64,000 nt of DNA, from contig JAGPNK010000021.1 of the NCBI GenBank assembly GCA_020746835.1, forward strand, positions 124,001 to 188,000. The letters are read 5' to 3'. This document shows positions 43,137 through 55,258 of this stretch, one piece after another. The notes beneath the pieces were generated by a model. The model searched no databases. It was not told the DNA's origin and saw nothing but the letters and a program-made list of their open reading frames with translations. The position numbers were made by a program, and so were the translations under genes. Each line of letters starts with the position of its first letter. Within the stretch, counting starts at the first letter, position 1. The DNA comes from Stachybotrys elegans (lineage: Eukaryota; Ascomycota; Sordariomycetes; Hypocreales; Stachybotryaceae).

Positions 43137-45314
43137 CTTGACGGGTATGCTAGCGATAGCTCGCTATCGTTGTGGGAACGAAGAAAGCAAAAGGAAAACA
43201 CAAAATCATAGGCACACGTCAGCGGAGAGGAGGGGATGGAACGGCATTTTCTATCCTACGGAGCACATGGCCAGCGAATAGAGTTTGTGCCGAGAATAAC
43301 AAGACAAGGCCATATGCACTCTCAACAACGGGATGGTCCGTCCGCGAGGGACAGGGGGGCTCGACGAAGCGAGCCGTCCATCCCAGCCCATCCAAGGTTT
43401 TATCGTCGTCATGAGGCAACGCTTAATGCACGAATGTAACCAGCCGGATCTTTTGACAATACAGGTAGGTAGGAAGCTGGGAGTTTGGGTAGAAGGGGAC
43501 GGAATGCCACCTCCATCTGTTCTAGACCAAGGCCGATGCCATGCAGTACATACATACAGGATCAACGGAATTCTCCCTGCCTGGGATATTCCTTGATGGT
43601 TGCTTACTGTGTGCACCGTACGAATACGCGGATCACCCCAGCACGTCCCCTCGTTCACGTCTCTACGCTGGCAGCTGTCGAACCAGCAAAGGAGAGGATC
43701 AGCTCCGGGCCAAGGAAAAGAGCAAACCCGACAGTCCTATTGAAACGCATTTTGCTAATTTCAGTCTCAGACGGAGACAATTGAGACTCGCCCGCCCTGT
43801 ATTACCCGCCCGCCCAACCAAATGCCGTAAGGGATTGCCCGCACCCCCTGCTCTAGGAGTTATCCGTCGACTCATGGTTGGTTGAACCAAGCACCGGCCC
43901 CGTCGCCTAAGAACCCGTCCTGCTTGGCCCGGGCACAGCGGCAGAACTCGGGATAGGGCCCTGGGCTCCCTGCTGATCTTGCCACAACAGTCTCCAAACC
44001 CCGAACACCCCCATGGCATGAGCTGCAGAACAAAATCTTGACGAAAATCCTGCCGTTTCGGGGAGAAGCACGGGAGAGGGGGAAGAAGAGGGGGAAGGGA
44101 GGGCTCGGGAAGGATTCTACCAAGGTTCACTGTAACTGGTGCAGGTGTCTACCCGCGTCTTGTTGGTCGTGGTCTTGGGTCGCGTCAATTGTCCCTGGAA
44201 GTTGGGTACAAATTACGTACAAACCAGTTCATCTTGTCGGGCGTTTGTGTTGAGTTCCAGTGAGGTATATTCCGAGGAATAATGTCGCCGGTTCGGGCTG
44301 CAGTGGTGAGACGGTGTCCGAGCAGGGGTCCCCGAAAATTTGTCAACCATCCCTAGAATCTTGGGAACGAGAGCGAGGTGCCCCCCGCCTACGGATGCTG
44401 GAACGGTGCGATCCAGACTTCTAGAAGCAAGCGAGGGGGCGGCGAGATAGATGTATGGTCGAGGTTCGGATATAGCCCGAGCTCATGAACTCTCCCATCG
44501 TAACGATCTCGGACTCATCGGCTCGCTTGGATGATGCCGTTGATTCTAGCTGGCAGAAAGACCCTAGTAAGATAGTTCCGTCTCCCCTGTTGCGGTCATT
44601 AGATAGTGGCGAACACCACACCATCCAATCCAATCTTTGCGTCGAACCAACAGCCAAGTTGGCCGGTAACGTGATGATCCATCTACTGGGCGCCATCGAT
44701 GTCGTTCCTGGGTGAGAGAGGGCCCAACAATCGCACGATGCTGAAGTTTCAGCCAGCCAAGGATGCAAGTCAATATCAGACCGTCCTATCCGACGATATC
44801 GTGGAATGTACATACTTCGCATTATCGACTCCGTATCATGCTCAAGGATTCACAGTATCTTATCCGACGCCTCTCTCCATGGCCAATCTCCCTTTTCCTG
44901 GGGAGTAACGGTTGGCCCCCTGCCCATTTCCGCATCCAGCCAGAATCGACCAGGCACCCTGAGAAAAAACGCCTGGTGTGTCCACTCGATGTTCCCCTTC
45001 TTGTCCATGCCACGCTCCTTGGGTGCCTGCGCCCAGCATTATCTCAGTAATTTGCTCCGAAACCATTGCTCGATAGATCCTCGGCGTCGGTTCGCGATTG
45101 CTTAACCCGATACGCTCGTAGTAGACGGTGGCGGGCTGAACCATTGTTACTGTGCCTCATTTCATGCTACGTCTCCACGTGGGAGAGCTGCAGGGAACTC
45201 GTTCCGATATTTAGGCATTGGTGCACCCCCAAGTTCTGAGTGAGTGCATGCATCAGAGCACCTGTACCAGCATCCGAGCACCTGCATCAGAGATCCTGAT
45301 TCGCCGCCGTCAAC
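43137..45314. other. intergenic region, 2.2 kb
   Basis: Promoters of the PTH11-like gene and of the FAD oxidase. Open frames on both strands (up to 143 codons) overlap each other and have no recognisable domain. Short direct repeats lie at 45251-45298. Confidence 0.5.
45251..45298 (+). repeat. three short direct repeats upstream of the FAD oxidase
   Basis: CATCAGAGCACCTG (45251-45264), CATCCGAGCACCTG (45271-45284) and CATCAGAGATCCTG (45285-45298). They end 17 bases before the ATG, so they are probably in the 5' leader. Confidence 0.55.
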
Positions 45315-47091
45315 ATGCGTCACTTTGTCTCCGGCGCGTCTCTCCTGCTTGCGGCCAGCCTGGGCCTGTCTCGCGCTCTGCCCAGCCCCTTGTCGTACCG
45401 CGCAGAAGCCGACGAAAGCTGCCGCTGCTTTCCTGGCGATGACTGCTGGCCCAAGGTATGCAGCTGGGCCGCCTTCAACGCGACAGTGGATGGTCGTTTA
45501 GTCAAGACTGTTCCTCTGGGTTCTCCATGCCACGACCCAAGCTTTGACGCGGATACGTGTGCAGAGCTACAGGACGAATGGCGCTTCTCATCGGTACAGT
45601 GCGTTGCTCCCCGGTACCCGATTCCCGTTTCGTGATGCTGACCCCCCCTGAAGCATGGAATCTTCCTCTTCCGTTATGGCGCCGTTATTCGCCAACCAGA
45701 GCTGTGACCCTTTCCAGCCCAGGGAAGACGCATGCACTCTCGGCAACTACGTGCGCTATTCCGTGGATGTCGCCACCCCTGAGCACATTGCCGCCACCTT
45801 GGCCTTTGCCAAGGCTCGCAACATCCGCGTCGTCATCCGCAACACTGGCCATGACTACAACGGACGCTCAACGGGTGCCGGTGCGCTTGCCATTTGGACG
45901 CACCACCTGAAGGACTCGGAGGTTCTCGACTGGGCTGACGGTACCTACACGGGCAAGGCCATCAAGTTTGGCGCCGGCATCCAGGGCTTCGAAGCCCTCT
46001 CGGCCGCCCGTGAGCACGGTCTCGTTGTCGTAACAGGAGAGTGTCCTTCTGTTGGCCTGGCTGGAGGCTATACTCAGGGTGGAGGCCATTCCGCCCTCTC
46101 TACTGTCTACGGTCTCGCTGCGGACAACACATTGTCCTTCGAGGTCGTCACTCCCAACGGAGAGCTCGTTACTGCGTCGCGCAAGGAGAACTCGGACCTC
46201 TACTGGGCACTCAGCGGCGGCGGCCCTGGCAACTATGGTGTCGTCTACTCCATGACGGTCCGAGCCCATCCGGAGGCCCCTGTTAGCGGAGCTCGATTCG
46301 CCGTGGCTCCTCCCTCCAACAACTCCGATCTGATCTACGATGTGATCGACGCCTTCCATGCTGCTCTCCCTCAGATGGTGGACTCGGGACTCATGGTGAT
46401 TTACTTCTTTGGCGCAGGCTTCATCCAGAGCCCTGCCATTACCGCCTACAACAAGACCGGCGAGCAGCTGTCGGCTATCCTCCAGCCCTTTGTTGATGCT
46501 GTTGCTGACCTTGGCATCACCGTCGAGCCCACCATCACCGCCTACGACACCTACTACGAGCACTACAACCACTACTGGGGCCCTCTCCCCGCTGGAAATA
46601 TCCAGGTTGGTGATTCGCTCTTCGGTGGTCGTCTTATGCCGCGCAAGACTCTGCCCGAGTTTGGCCCGACTGCCCGCCAGCTGGCCGAGATGGGTGTCGT
46701 GTACATTGGCGTCGGCACCGACGTTTCCCGATTTGGCGGCAACGGTACCAACGCTGTCCTGCCTCAATGGCGAAGCTCTCTTGTGCAGGTCTCTCTGACG
46801 CTGCCTTGGAGCTTCGACGCTCCTTTTGCCGACATGGTTGCCTCGCAGGACCGCATCACCAAAGAGGTCCAGCCTGTTATCGAGGCCGCCACACCCGGTG
46901 CTGGCGCTTACATGAACGAGGCCAATTTCCAACAGCCTGATTTCCAAGACACGTTCTACGGCGTCAACTACGCCAAGCTTCTTCGTATCAAGAACAAGTA
47001 TGATCCGGAGCAGCTTCTTTACGTCAAGACTGGTGTGGGTAGCGAGGGTTGGTCCCAGCGGGAGGACGGACGTCTATGCAAGACGACTTAG
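45315..47091 (+). CDS. secreted berberine-bridge-type FAD oxidoreductase
   Basis: Two exons, 45315-45598 and 45654-47091, with a 55-base intron (donor GTGCGT); 573 residues. Signal peptide MRHFVSGASLLLAASLGLSRA. The FAD-binding (PF01565) domain begins around YVRYSVDVATPEHI; RNTGHDYNG supplies the His that binds FAD covalently (H161), and TGECPSVGLAGG supplies a Cys (C225) that in this family makes the second, 6-S-cysteinyl bond. A berberine-like C-terminal motif (PF08031) is seen as NEANFQQPDFQDTFYG and YDPEQLLYVKTGVGSE. Such enzymes oxidise alcohols, sugars or alkaloid precursors with oxygen, often in secondary-metabolite clusters. The acceptor at 45653 gives SSVHMESSSSVM; the other donor at 45594 breaks the frame. 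Substrate unknown. Confidence 0.93.
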
Positions 47092-47738
47092 CCTTAGATC
47101 AGCTAGTTATTGAACTTTGTCAAGCCACAGAACTTGTGTTGCCATGGATCCAGGATCCTGCTGTGGCTTCGCCTATTGAAAGGAGAAAACAACAGTTGAC
47201 CAGCATCTGGTCGGCACGTAAGGCACCAATCCCTTTACAGCCTGAGCTCGGGCTTCCCGGTGGCGAATGAATTAAGATGGGCTCTCGTAATTAAACTTGT
47301 CTCCATCTCGACGTCATGGTGGTTGCGATCCTCCACTTAGCGCCTCGGGCCTCACTCATCAATGTTGATATGAGGTGAAGTACTGCGTATAACACACCAA
47401 ATAAGACAGGACAAGATATTTATGTCTCCGGTCACAATGTCGAGCATTTACCCTCCGACCGTTTGTAGTTGCAATCACGCTCAATGATCACCTTCTGTGT
47501 TGTGTAGGCACAGCGCGTTGCTGTTAGGCGGGTGGAGTACGAGATCTACAGGAGATTGTGAGAGACAGGCTAGACTAGCGAAGTGTGGAATTAAGTGCAT
47601 GAAACCCTGATGGGATAGGGATCGCGCGCCACGCTACGGGTTTCACAAGGGGTAGGCTCTGCCGCGATTGGGGGTTGCTTAATGTTTTGATAAACTTCAT
47701 CTGCCCACTGTTTGTGAACCATCTGCAAACACGAGAAG
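47092..47738. other. intergenic region, 0.65 kb
   Basis: 3' flank of the FAD oxidase gene and promoter of the membrane-protein gene at 47739. No gene found. Confidence 0.5.
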
Positions 47739-49634
47739 ATGGATCACACGCCAAGCCCTGCGACGAAACATGAGTTTGGCTACCAGCTGGACGACTTAGA
47801 CCATGCTCAGTCTTCGGTGCACCTCCAGTCGGCACCGCCCTTCGGAGTTGAGCGGATGAGGGCTGGTGTGCCGTGGAAGACCGGCATCTGGACGAGATTT
47901 CCCTTCTGGGGGTTCGGGTCGTGGTGCCTTGCTGTTATCTGTGCGTATGCCTGTTGCCGTCGCTACTTCTTCGATCTCTAACTCCTATTGCAGCTACTAT
48001 TGTTGGGGTGATTGTCCTCGTCGTCAGCGATGGAGTGCCCGTGGATAATTGGGACAGTCGGCTCCAGCCAAACGTGTGGCTATCTCTGACAGCTACTCTC
48101 ACTGGTGCTCTATTGGCACACGCCTTTACCGAGGCAGCTGCCATATCCTGGTGGAGGAAGGCAACCGGGCCTACCAGCGTACGTGATTTACGGCCACGTT
48201 ATGTCTTTCGGTACTGATCAAAGACAGCTGGCGGAACTCCACAGTTTCTATCAATCATCAAACAATCTCCTCGTCGCAGCTCTCAACTTGTTCCGAGGGC
48301 GCACAGTATTGATTGGCCTTGGTAAGACTGCTGAGCTAGGCAGAACGAATATCACTTGCTGACGGGACATAGCGTCCGTCGTCATGACGTTGTCGGCCGT
48401 TCGAGGCCCTCTGATACAGAGAGCGTCATTGACGCAAAACATCTACCAGATCGAAAATGGAACAATGTCGTTCCACATCGCCGAAGAGCTGCCAGATGGT
48501 TACGGCGCCATAACGACTGGCCGTACCAAGGAAGCGTCGTTCCTAACGCGCAATTTCAGCGACATTGCGCACTCATACAGCAACCGGGCCAGAATGGTTC
48601 TTCCCGATACGCACTGCCACAATTGTACGGCAAAAGTGAGGGCTTTTGGCTTCAAGGTGAACTGCACTTCATCTGAGCAAGACTTCAATCTCGACATAGG
48701 CAGTGGTGACAACCTGGCAGCCGTCATGGATGGACTTTATGTGTTCCAGGTGAACATTACCAGCTACGATGGGTCAGACACATGGACGTCAAAAGACGGA
48801 GCCTTCATCCAGTTCAAGACATTATACAAAGACACCACCGACTGCAAGGGCAAGCTGTCCCTTCAGAGCTGCGACCTCCATGCCGGAATATCTCGAATCA
48901 AGATCACGGTTGACGATGACCATGTTTCCTTGGACGGGACTTGGAAGGATGACGAGTTTCTGGAAACGCGATACATGATGCCCCTTGGGATGCAGGATGC
49001 CAATATCCTGGGTGGGTTCACCACGGTGATTTCGGCCATTTACGAGTCTTCGACGTTTATGCGCTTTACCGGTGCCCGAGGCTGGTCCATCAACACAAAA
49101 GGCCTGCCAGCAAACCAGTACATGACCCAGAACTCCACCATGGCCTCCTGCGCCGACACCTGGGCGAACCCCATGGACGACCTGATCGAGATAGCCAGAG
49201 AGCTCGGCTTTCGAGCCAGCCTCCAGTACGCCAAAACCAACAACTCGGACGCCACGGCACAGCAGGTCGAGTACCAAAGCGGAGTCATGACGCTCGTCTT
49301 CCTCACCGACTACAGCAGATTGGCGATTGCTCTGCTCGTCTCGTTTGTGGGCATCTTTGTCGTCCTTCCCGTGTTTTGGGGCTGGTGGGAGCTGGGGCGA
49401 AACGTCACCATGAACCCGCTCGAGGTGGCGAGCGCCTTTGAGAGGATGAGCAGCGAGGGCAGCATCTTCAAGGGCACCGATCCGAACGCCAACGCCGACG
49501 AAATCGTCAAGCACGCCAACGCGGTTGGCATGATCCGATACGGAGTATTGGAGGGAAAGGACGGTGTCAGGTTGGGCTTTGCAAAGGCTACGACTGTGAG
49601 AAGCCCAAAGAACCGAGAGCGATTCGCATTTTAG
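47739..49634 (+). CDS. multi-pass membrane protein, DUF3176-like layout
   Basis: Four exons, 47739-47940, 47994-48178, 48228-48321 and 48373-49634; introns of 49-53 bases; 580 residues. After a polar N-terminus of about 55 residues, two membrane helices follow (AVISTIVGVIVLVVSDG; LSLTATLTGALLAHAF), then ISWWRKATGPTSLAELHSFY, a third hydrophobic stretch (TVLIGLASVVMTLSAV), a region of about 330 residues with many N-x-S/T sites, and a last helix (LAIALLVSFVGIFVVLPVFW) before a polar tail. This is the architecture of the fungal DUF3176-type membrane proteins, whose role is not known; the assignment to that family is tentative. Splice junctions are supported because TM1 is continuous only after joining exons 1 and 2. 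Confidence 0.75.
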
Positions 49635-49767
49635 GAACCGATGCAATAACTTTATACCAATACGTAATGTTTATGTTAATCTGAACCTTGTTAATCACAC
49701 ATGGCCCTGCCTGTGGTGCCAACATCCGTTAGTGTCCGACATTGACGTTGCGTCAGCCATGTCCCTC

Positions 49768-51112
49768 TCAGTCCCTCCAGACGAGGATGCCCTTCTCATA
49801 GAGTCCTGCCACAATGCCCACTCCATGTTCCCTTCTCCGTACGACCGAGGCGCTCGTCCCATAATCCCACCCAGCATAGATGTGACGAAGGCCTCCATCA
49901 GCCGTCCACTCGCTTGCCCATGACGCTGCACGCGTTTCTTGACACATCTTTGCTGCCTCGTCGCCCCGCTGTGCGAGTATCTCGGGGCGGTTGCATATGT
50001 AGCGCGATTGGCAGAAAGGTTCCAGGCTGGGTAGGTGCGGGTGGCCTGCCATCAGTAGAGCGTCGTCCTCGGTTACGGCCAGATTGTCGGGGAGAAATGG
50101 CAGGTCGCGGATCGTGTTTTGCAGGCGCAGCTTTGGATGAACGGATGCAGACGAACCTGTCTCCTCCTCCAGGGCATAGATGTAGACAAGACGCTGATTG
50201 GTGCTGGAGACGGCGACAGTAGACTTATTGCTGAACAGGGCAGCACCATTGGGATAGGCCTGATGGGCGACAACGGCCACATCCAATTCTCCAGAGGGCA
50301 GGACAGAGACGTGAACCACGGTGGCCAGCGGAGGCGCCAAATACGTCTCGAGGAACCAGAGCAGGCGGTTGCGCGCCGGAGTGAAGCGATGATTGTTGGT
50401 GACAAAGAACTGTGTGGGACCCCTCATGGCAATAGAGTTGGGTATGTTGATGAGAGGATGGGAGATTGTCCGCACATGGGTGGCGGTCAGTGTGTCGAGA
50501 TCGAGACGGAACTGCTCAATAGAGGGTCCCCCTTGATGCGGGTGGTTGGTGACGAGAAGAGTGCCGCTGGCCTCGTCAAAGTCGAAACCGATCGTCCGAA
50601 GCTCAGAGTCGAGACCGACGATGTCGATGCGCTTCAAGGCGTTGGCATCGGGCTCGTCGTAGTGGTAGGCGTACAATTCGGCATTGGCATCAACCCCCAA
50701 GCCAGCGGGGAAGAATCCCTGAGCGCATCAGACCTGGGCCGCCCGCTCTAATCGACGGGCGTGCCGCTGGGGAGCTGGACTTACCATGACGGTGTTCCAT
50801 GTTTCGCGGCCTGCGTCACATGCTAGCAGCGCCACGCGGCGGCTTTCCAGGAGCAGCACGTCCTCACAGCTACGGATCTCATGACGGAATTTGACATCGT
50901 ACGAGCTGAAGTTGGCATGCTGCGGCATGCGGCCTGGCGCGTTGTAGTACGCCAGAGACAGCACGCGCACCCGGTCGGCCAGGTGGACGCTGAGCGGCGC
51001 CAAGAGGATGAGGAGCTGACTGGGGTCAGAAACTGCGCCGTGCTCCAGATGGAGGTTTTTTTTCTGTGCCAAGTGTACGCACCAGTATGTATCGGAAGCT
51101 GATTGAGGCCAT
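49768..51112 (-). CDS. paraoxonase/arylesterase-like beta-propeller protein
   Basis: Three exons, 51112-51083, 51015-50785 and 50718-49768; introns of 67 and 66 bases; 403 residues. The first exon codes only ten residues; joined to exon 2 it makes a signal anchor (FRYILLLILLAPLSV). Paraoxonase-like features are SSYDVKFRHEIRSCEDVLL, the early Cys, WNTVMG followed by FFPAGLGVDANAELYAY, LLVTNHPHQ, NIPNSIAMRG, and FVTNNHR, matching the calcium-binding propeller of serum paraoxonases. Such proteins hydrolyse lactones or aryl esters at membranes. A second Cys (PFCQSRYICN) could form the family disulphide. Substrate unknown; a lactone from the fungus or a neighbour is possible. Confidence 0.87.
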
Positions 51113-51503
51113 GGCGAAATGCGATTGATGTGACGAAGCAGATAGCGTAGCAGGGACAATGTCGGTTGCAGTCCGCAAGTTCCTGCGCAAGATGAAGGTG
51201 ACAGAATGGCCGGTGAGCCCAGGTTGAAAAATATGCAGCGCTGGTTCTCTTATTATTCAGAATCCCGACCGCCCCGGCCAACGTGAAAACGCCCTATGTC
51301 AGCATTCCATTTTCTTTGGCCTCTACTATTACCACCCAAATGAGCTTCAATTGATCGGGTGTATTATCTTGGGATACGAATCGTGATTAACTGGCGATGA
51401 CTACCTGACCCGACTAATGCTACCATTCGTAACGCATCATGTGCGACGAACCAATACTAGTACAAATAGCTTCATGGATTGATTGATTGCATTGCCCGGC
51501 ACT
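51113..51503. promoter_or_regulatory. promoter region of the paraoxonase-like gene
   Basis: 391 bases between the start of the paraoxonase-like gene and the end of the SRPBCC gene. No clear TATA box; a CCAAT-like string (ATTGG complement) cannot be assigned with confidence. No gene. Confidence 0.4.
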
Positions 51504-52086
51504 TTACTTCTTCGCCGCCGCCTTGGCGAGATCAGCCAATGCCTCCCTGCGCTTGAACTTGGCGTCCTCAATCACACCTAGAGGTTTCCATGTTAGACGG
51601 CAGGATGCGGACAGCAACAGTTCTGGGACTTACCAGCATCGGCATCGCTGGAGAAGTTTCCGGTCCAGATGACGTAGGTCTGTCCCTCGTGGGCGCCCGA
51701 AGTGACGGGGAAGACTCTCAGGGTGCTGACGACCGAGGTGTAGCTCAGGGCCGGCTCGGAGGCGATGACGCTGTAGGTAATGTAGTGGCTGATGGACTGG
51801 CGGGAGAAGCATAGATGCATCAGTCGCCGCAGCTCATCAAGGGCACGCACGATAGGGTGGCGGGGCTTACCGAATGCTCCTCCTGCTTGACCTGCAGTAC
51901 GGTGCCGTCCTTGAAGGTCCACTTGACAATGTCCGTCTCCTCCGACGTGCCCTTTACCCACTCGCTCTTGTCCAGCTTGGACCACCACTTGGAGAATTCC
52001 GGCAGCTTGATGAGGTGCCAGACATCGCTGAAGGGGGCCTCGATGACGGCGGACTCCTGGACCGAAGTAGATGTCGGGATAGCCAT
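51504..52086 (-). CDS. SRPBCC (START/Bet v1-fold) small protein
   Basis: Three exons, 52086-51871, 51796-51634 and 51577-51504; introns of 74 and 56 bases; 150 residues. It opens with SVQESAVIEAPFSDVWHLIK, the usual first strand and helix of the SRPBCC ligand-binding fold, followed by FSKWWSKLDKSEWV, DGTVLQVKQEEHS, SISHYITYSVI, TLRVFPVTSG, and TYVIWTGNFSSDADAG. The C-terminal helix is Lys/Ala-rich (LADLAKAAAKK). Members bind hydrophobic ligands or act as small cyclases or hydratases; function here is unknown. There is no signal peptide. Head-to-tail with the paraoxonase-like gene, 391 bases apart, so the two might be co-regulated. Confidence 0.85.
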
Positions 52087-53938
52087 GGTAGCGGGTGCGT
52101 TGGATCAAATTGGATCGTTGTCTTGTGTTGCGGGAGAATGGACGGAGCCAGAGTTTTGTGTGCAGTGTGCAAGTTTGGACGAAGCAGCCGCCCACGAGGC
52201 CGTGCCATGTCCCGCCTCTTCATGACTTGACAATGGCGTCATAGGCTTCGTTGGAGGGAAAGTGCATTCTGCCTGCTGGCTGGATCCAGTTAGCCTGCCG
52301 TGTCGGCGAATGATGGTCCAGCACTCGAGGCACGCAACACATTACTGGCTGCATCATTCTGCCAGACTATTTTCATCCACTAATTTTTCCACCTCATCAG
52401 TCGTCAAACCCCGAGCTCCAGCATGTTGTTGATGGCACTATGGCGATGAAGAAGCGCCCATGCAGCCAGTATTGCCTGGGGCATAGACAAATCTGGCATT
52501 ACGACGGAGCACCTTCAATTCTGTCAAGATAACCATGTACCGCTGTGGCAAGCAGCAGTATTCTGTCATTAATCGAGAGACTTGTGATCCGCGGTCATGT
52601 GAACCAAGACGACGTCGTGCCAGCATGAGCTCGAATTCAGACAAGAGTAAAGTCACCTGGCCGCTAGAGTTGGTGGTGGAGAGGGCTGGCAGTATCATCT
52701 GGCCTGATGCCTTTGTTGGGAATGCCTTCTATACCTTCGACAGTTACGCAAGCCTTTGGCTCCTCCACCCTACTAATTCCGGGACATATTGCCTAGAGAC
52801 TGTCCTGATTTGGCCCTGAGGTTCAAATATACCGGCTCTGGGTATCCATGGGATGGCTAAATATGATCAAGGTCCCGGAAGCGCCGACGGTTACTGTTTA
52901 ACAGACCTTCCAGCATAGAAGCCATCCGTCTTTCGCGTTGAGCAAGTGGGTTGCGGGGGTTTTTCATCGTCTGATGTAGATATCTCGATAAAGGGAAGCT
53001 GGCGACTTGAAGCGAGACCAATCCTTGCAAATCGCTGACGAGCCTCCGACTCTGTCGTCTTCCCTGCTCACAATCCTGGCGAAGGGTTATATGGGCGCGG
53101 TATGTCCCCGACACGGTGGAATTACTTTATCTATCCTAGCCAAGCTACTGAAGACAGTCAACTTTCTCCAAGCAGAAAAATGGCCAACCCCGCCACCCAT
53201 GAACTAACAGAACAGGCCCCTCCGCATAATAATGCCAATCTCGGAGGTTCCACAGGCTGACATGGAGGACCAAACCATAAGAGGCAGGCAAAAGCAATTT
53301 TTACAACTCCTTTCATTCTGTAACAGCTTGGTCGGAATGTCCGAGGGCGTCAGTATCGGCATGGCCTCAGGTGCGGTGCTCGTGAATCGTCGCGAATCGT
53401 CGGGAATCAACAGCCTCTAGATTATTTAGACATCTTCCGAAACCGCCGAACTTCACAGGGCACACAAGGCCCATGGTAACTCACTCCTTGTAAAGGCACA
53501 CAAATGTAGTGTGGAGGGAGTGCAAGGATGAAAACAATATACAGCTGAAATTCATACCATCCTGAGCTTACTCTCATTGTTAGTGCCATCCACCATCGTC
53601 GTCCGTAACACGATCAATTCCTCAATCCAGCAAGTCGGAATCGAGGGGCAGTGCGGCCCCCCGCCCTGGACCCCGGCAAGCCCCTGGGAACACCACACTC
53701 ACTTAGGCAAGTTCGGAGCGCCTCAGCATACGATGTACGCCAAGAGCGAGACCGAGGACGCGGGAGGCGAGCTCCGACATGAAAAGCAATAGTGCAATTG
53801 TCCACTCCACAAATAACGTCCAGCGCACGGTCATAGGCAAGAGGTGTATAAAGGTTATGTCTGCTCCCTAGAACTCATTTGTGCTATCACCAGCAGGCCA
53901 GACTTCCATATCATCAACTTGACTTGATCCTATTCAAA
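52087..53938. other. intergenic region, 1.85 kb
   Basis: No gene can be supported. Frames at 52438-52819 overlap on opposite strands. The right end is the M43 protease promoter. Confidence 0.5.
53847..53854 (+). promoter_or_regulatory. TATA box of the M43 protease gene
   Basis: TATAAAGG lies 85 bases before the ATG at 53939. Confidence 0.55.
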
Positions 53939-54883
53939 ATGCTCACCAAGGCTTTGACTACCGCTCTCCTCCTCGGCGCTGTTATTGCGCAGGAGCTGCC
54001 TACCGTCCCAGAAGGCACCCCTCGTTGCGTGGTTGAGCCCTCGGAGCAGCAGCGCAAGGACACGGAGCTTCTGGTAGAGATTGAGGCTCTGCGCGCCAAG
54101 TTTGGTGAGGAGAAGCGCGCTCCCATTGTCGTGGACACCTACTTCCACGTTGTGTCTTCGGCTTCATCTCGCTTCATCTCGGTACGTCGCACCATGGAAT
54201 TAATTCCATCCCTAGACTAACAACTTGACAGGAGGCCCAGATCCAGGCGCAGCTTGAATACCTGAACGAGGCCTACGCTCCACAGGAAGTGTCCTTCAAC
54301 CTCCTCAACACCACCTTCACCGTCAACAGCCAATGGGCCGCCGGCAACGGCGAATTGGCCATGAAGCGCGCTCTGCGACAAGGCAGCTATGCGACATTGA
54401 ACGCCTACTTTACCGACGTTGCTAGACTCAATGGTCAAAGTGCGCTCGGCTACTGCTTCTTCCCTGAGCCAGGCGTGACGGAAGGCAGCAACACCTTCAT
54501 TCGCGACGGTTGCGTCGTCGTCGCCCAGACCGTCCCCGGCGGCACTGCTGCGCCATACAACCTTGGTGGTACTCTTGTTCACGAGGCTGGCCACTGGTTC
54601 GACCTCTATCACACTTTCCAGGGCGGCTGCAATGGCGGTGACATGGTATCAGACACCCCAGCTCAAGCCAGCATGAGCAGCGGCTGCCCCATTGGACGCG
54701 ATTCGTGCCCCAATCAATCCGGCGTGGATCCCATTCATAATTTTATGGACTACAGCGACGAGTAAGTTCCCCTCTGAAAGCTGTCTGGATAGGATATTGA
54801 CAAGAAACAGCGCTTGCTATGAAGAGTTTACGGCCGGACAGAAGGAACGTATACACAGCTCCTTCACCAACTTCCGTCTGTAG
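53939..54883 (+). CDS. secreted M43 (pappalysin-type) zinc metalloprotease
   Basis: Three exons, 53939-54181, 54232-54761 and 54811-54883; introns of 50 and 49 bases; 281 residues. Signal peptide MLTKALTTALLLGAVIA. The catalytic motif is LVHEAGHWFDLYH (H198, E199, H202, H208), followed by the family loop DMVSDTPAQ and the Met-turn region PIHNFMDYSDDACYEEFTAGQ. Cysteines at CVVEPSE, GYCFFP, RDGCV, GGCNGG, SGCPIG and DSCPNQ give likely disulphides. The last exon codes the conserved end of the domain (FTAGQKERI), so a model stopping in the third intron would lose it. Family members cut gelatin, casein or matrix proteins outside the cell. Convergent with the M36 protease, 375 bases apart. Confidence 0.93.
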
Positions 54884-55258
54884 ACTGAGTGGAATGTTTG
54901 TAAACAACGAACCATGTAATGGTTCCAATTCCGTGTTAAATATTGAGCTACCAACTGTATAAAGAACGAACAATATAATGCCGTTTTATAATAGGCCCTT
55001 CATGCAACGTGAACGCTTTTCATTTGTGCAACAGTTCCTTAATCTTCTTATTCTTATCGTTGCAGCGAGATCATAATCTTAACAAAGTTCTGAGTGTCAA
55101 ATCGATTTGCAAACTCATTGGATAGCTTTCATTACAACACGGCTGGGCACGGCTAGAGGAGAAATGAACATTTTAATTCATATATATTTCTTGTCAGGCA
55201 ATGTGTATGATATATAGGGGCTTCCATTGGAATTCCTTCCTTCTTCAACCCACTACCA
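54884..55258. terminator. shared 3' region of two convergent protease genes
   Basis: 375 bases between the stops of the M43 and M36 genes. It holds AATATAATG (54970) and several A/T-rich strings for polyadenylation on the plus strand; TATATATTTC near 55180 suits the minus-strand gene. No gene. Confidence 0.4.

Noticed and set aside
45868..46947. 359-codon open frame antisense to the FAD oxidase
   Set aside because: Same reason: shadow of a codon-biased gene.
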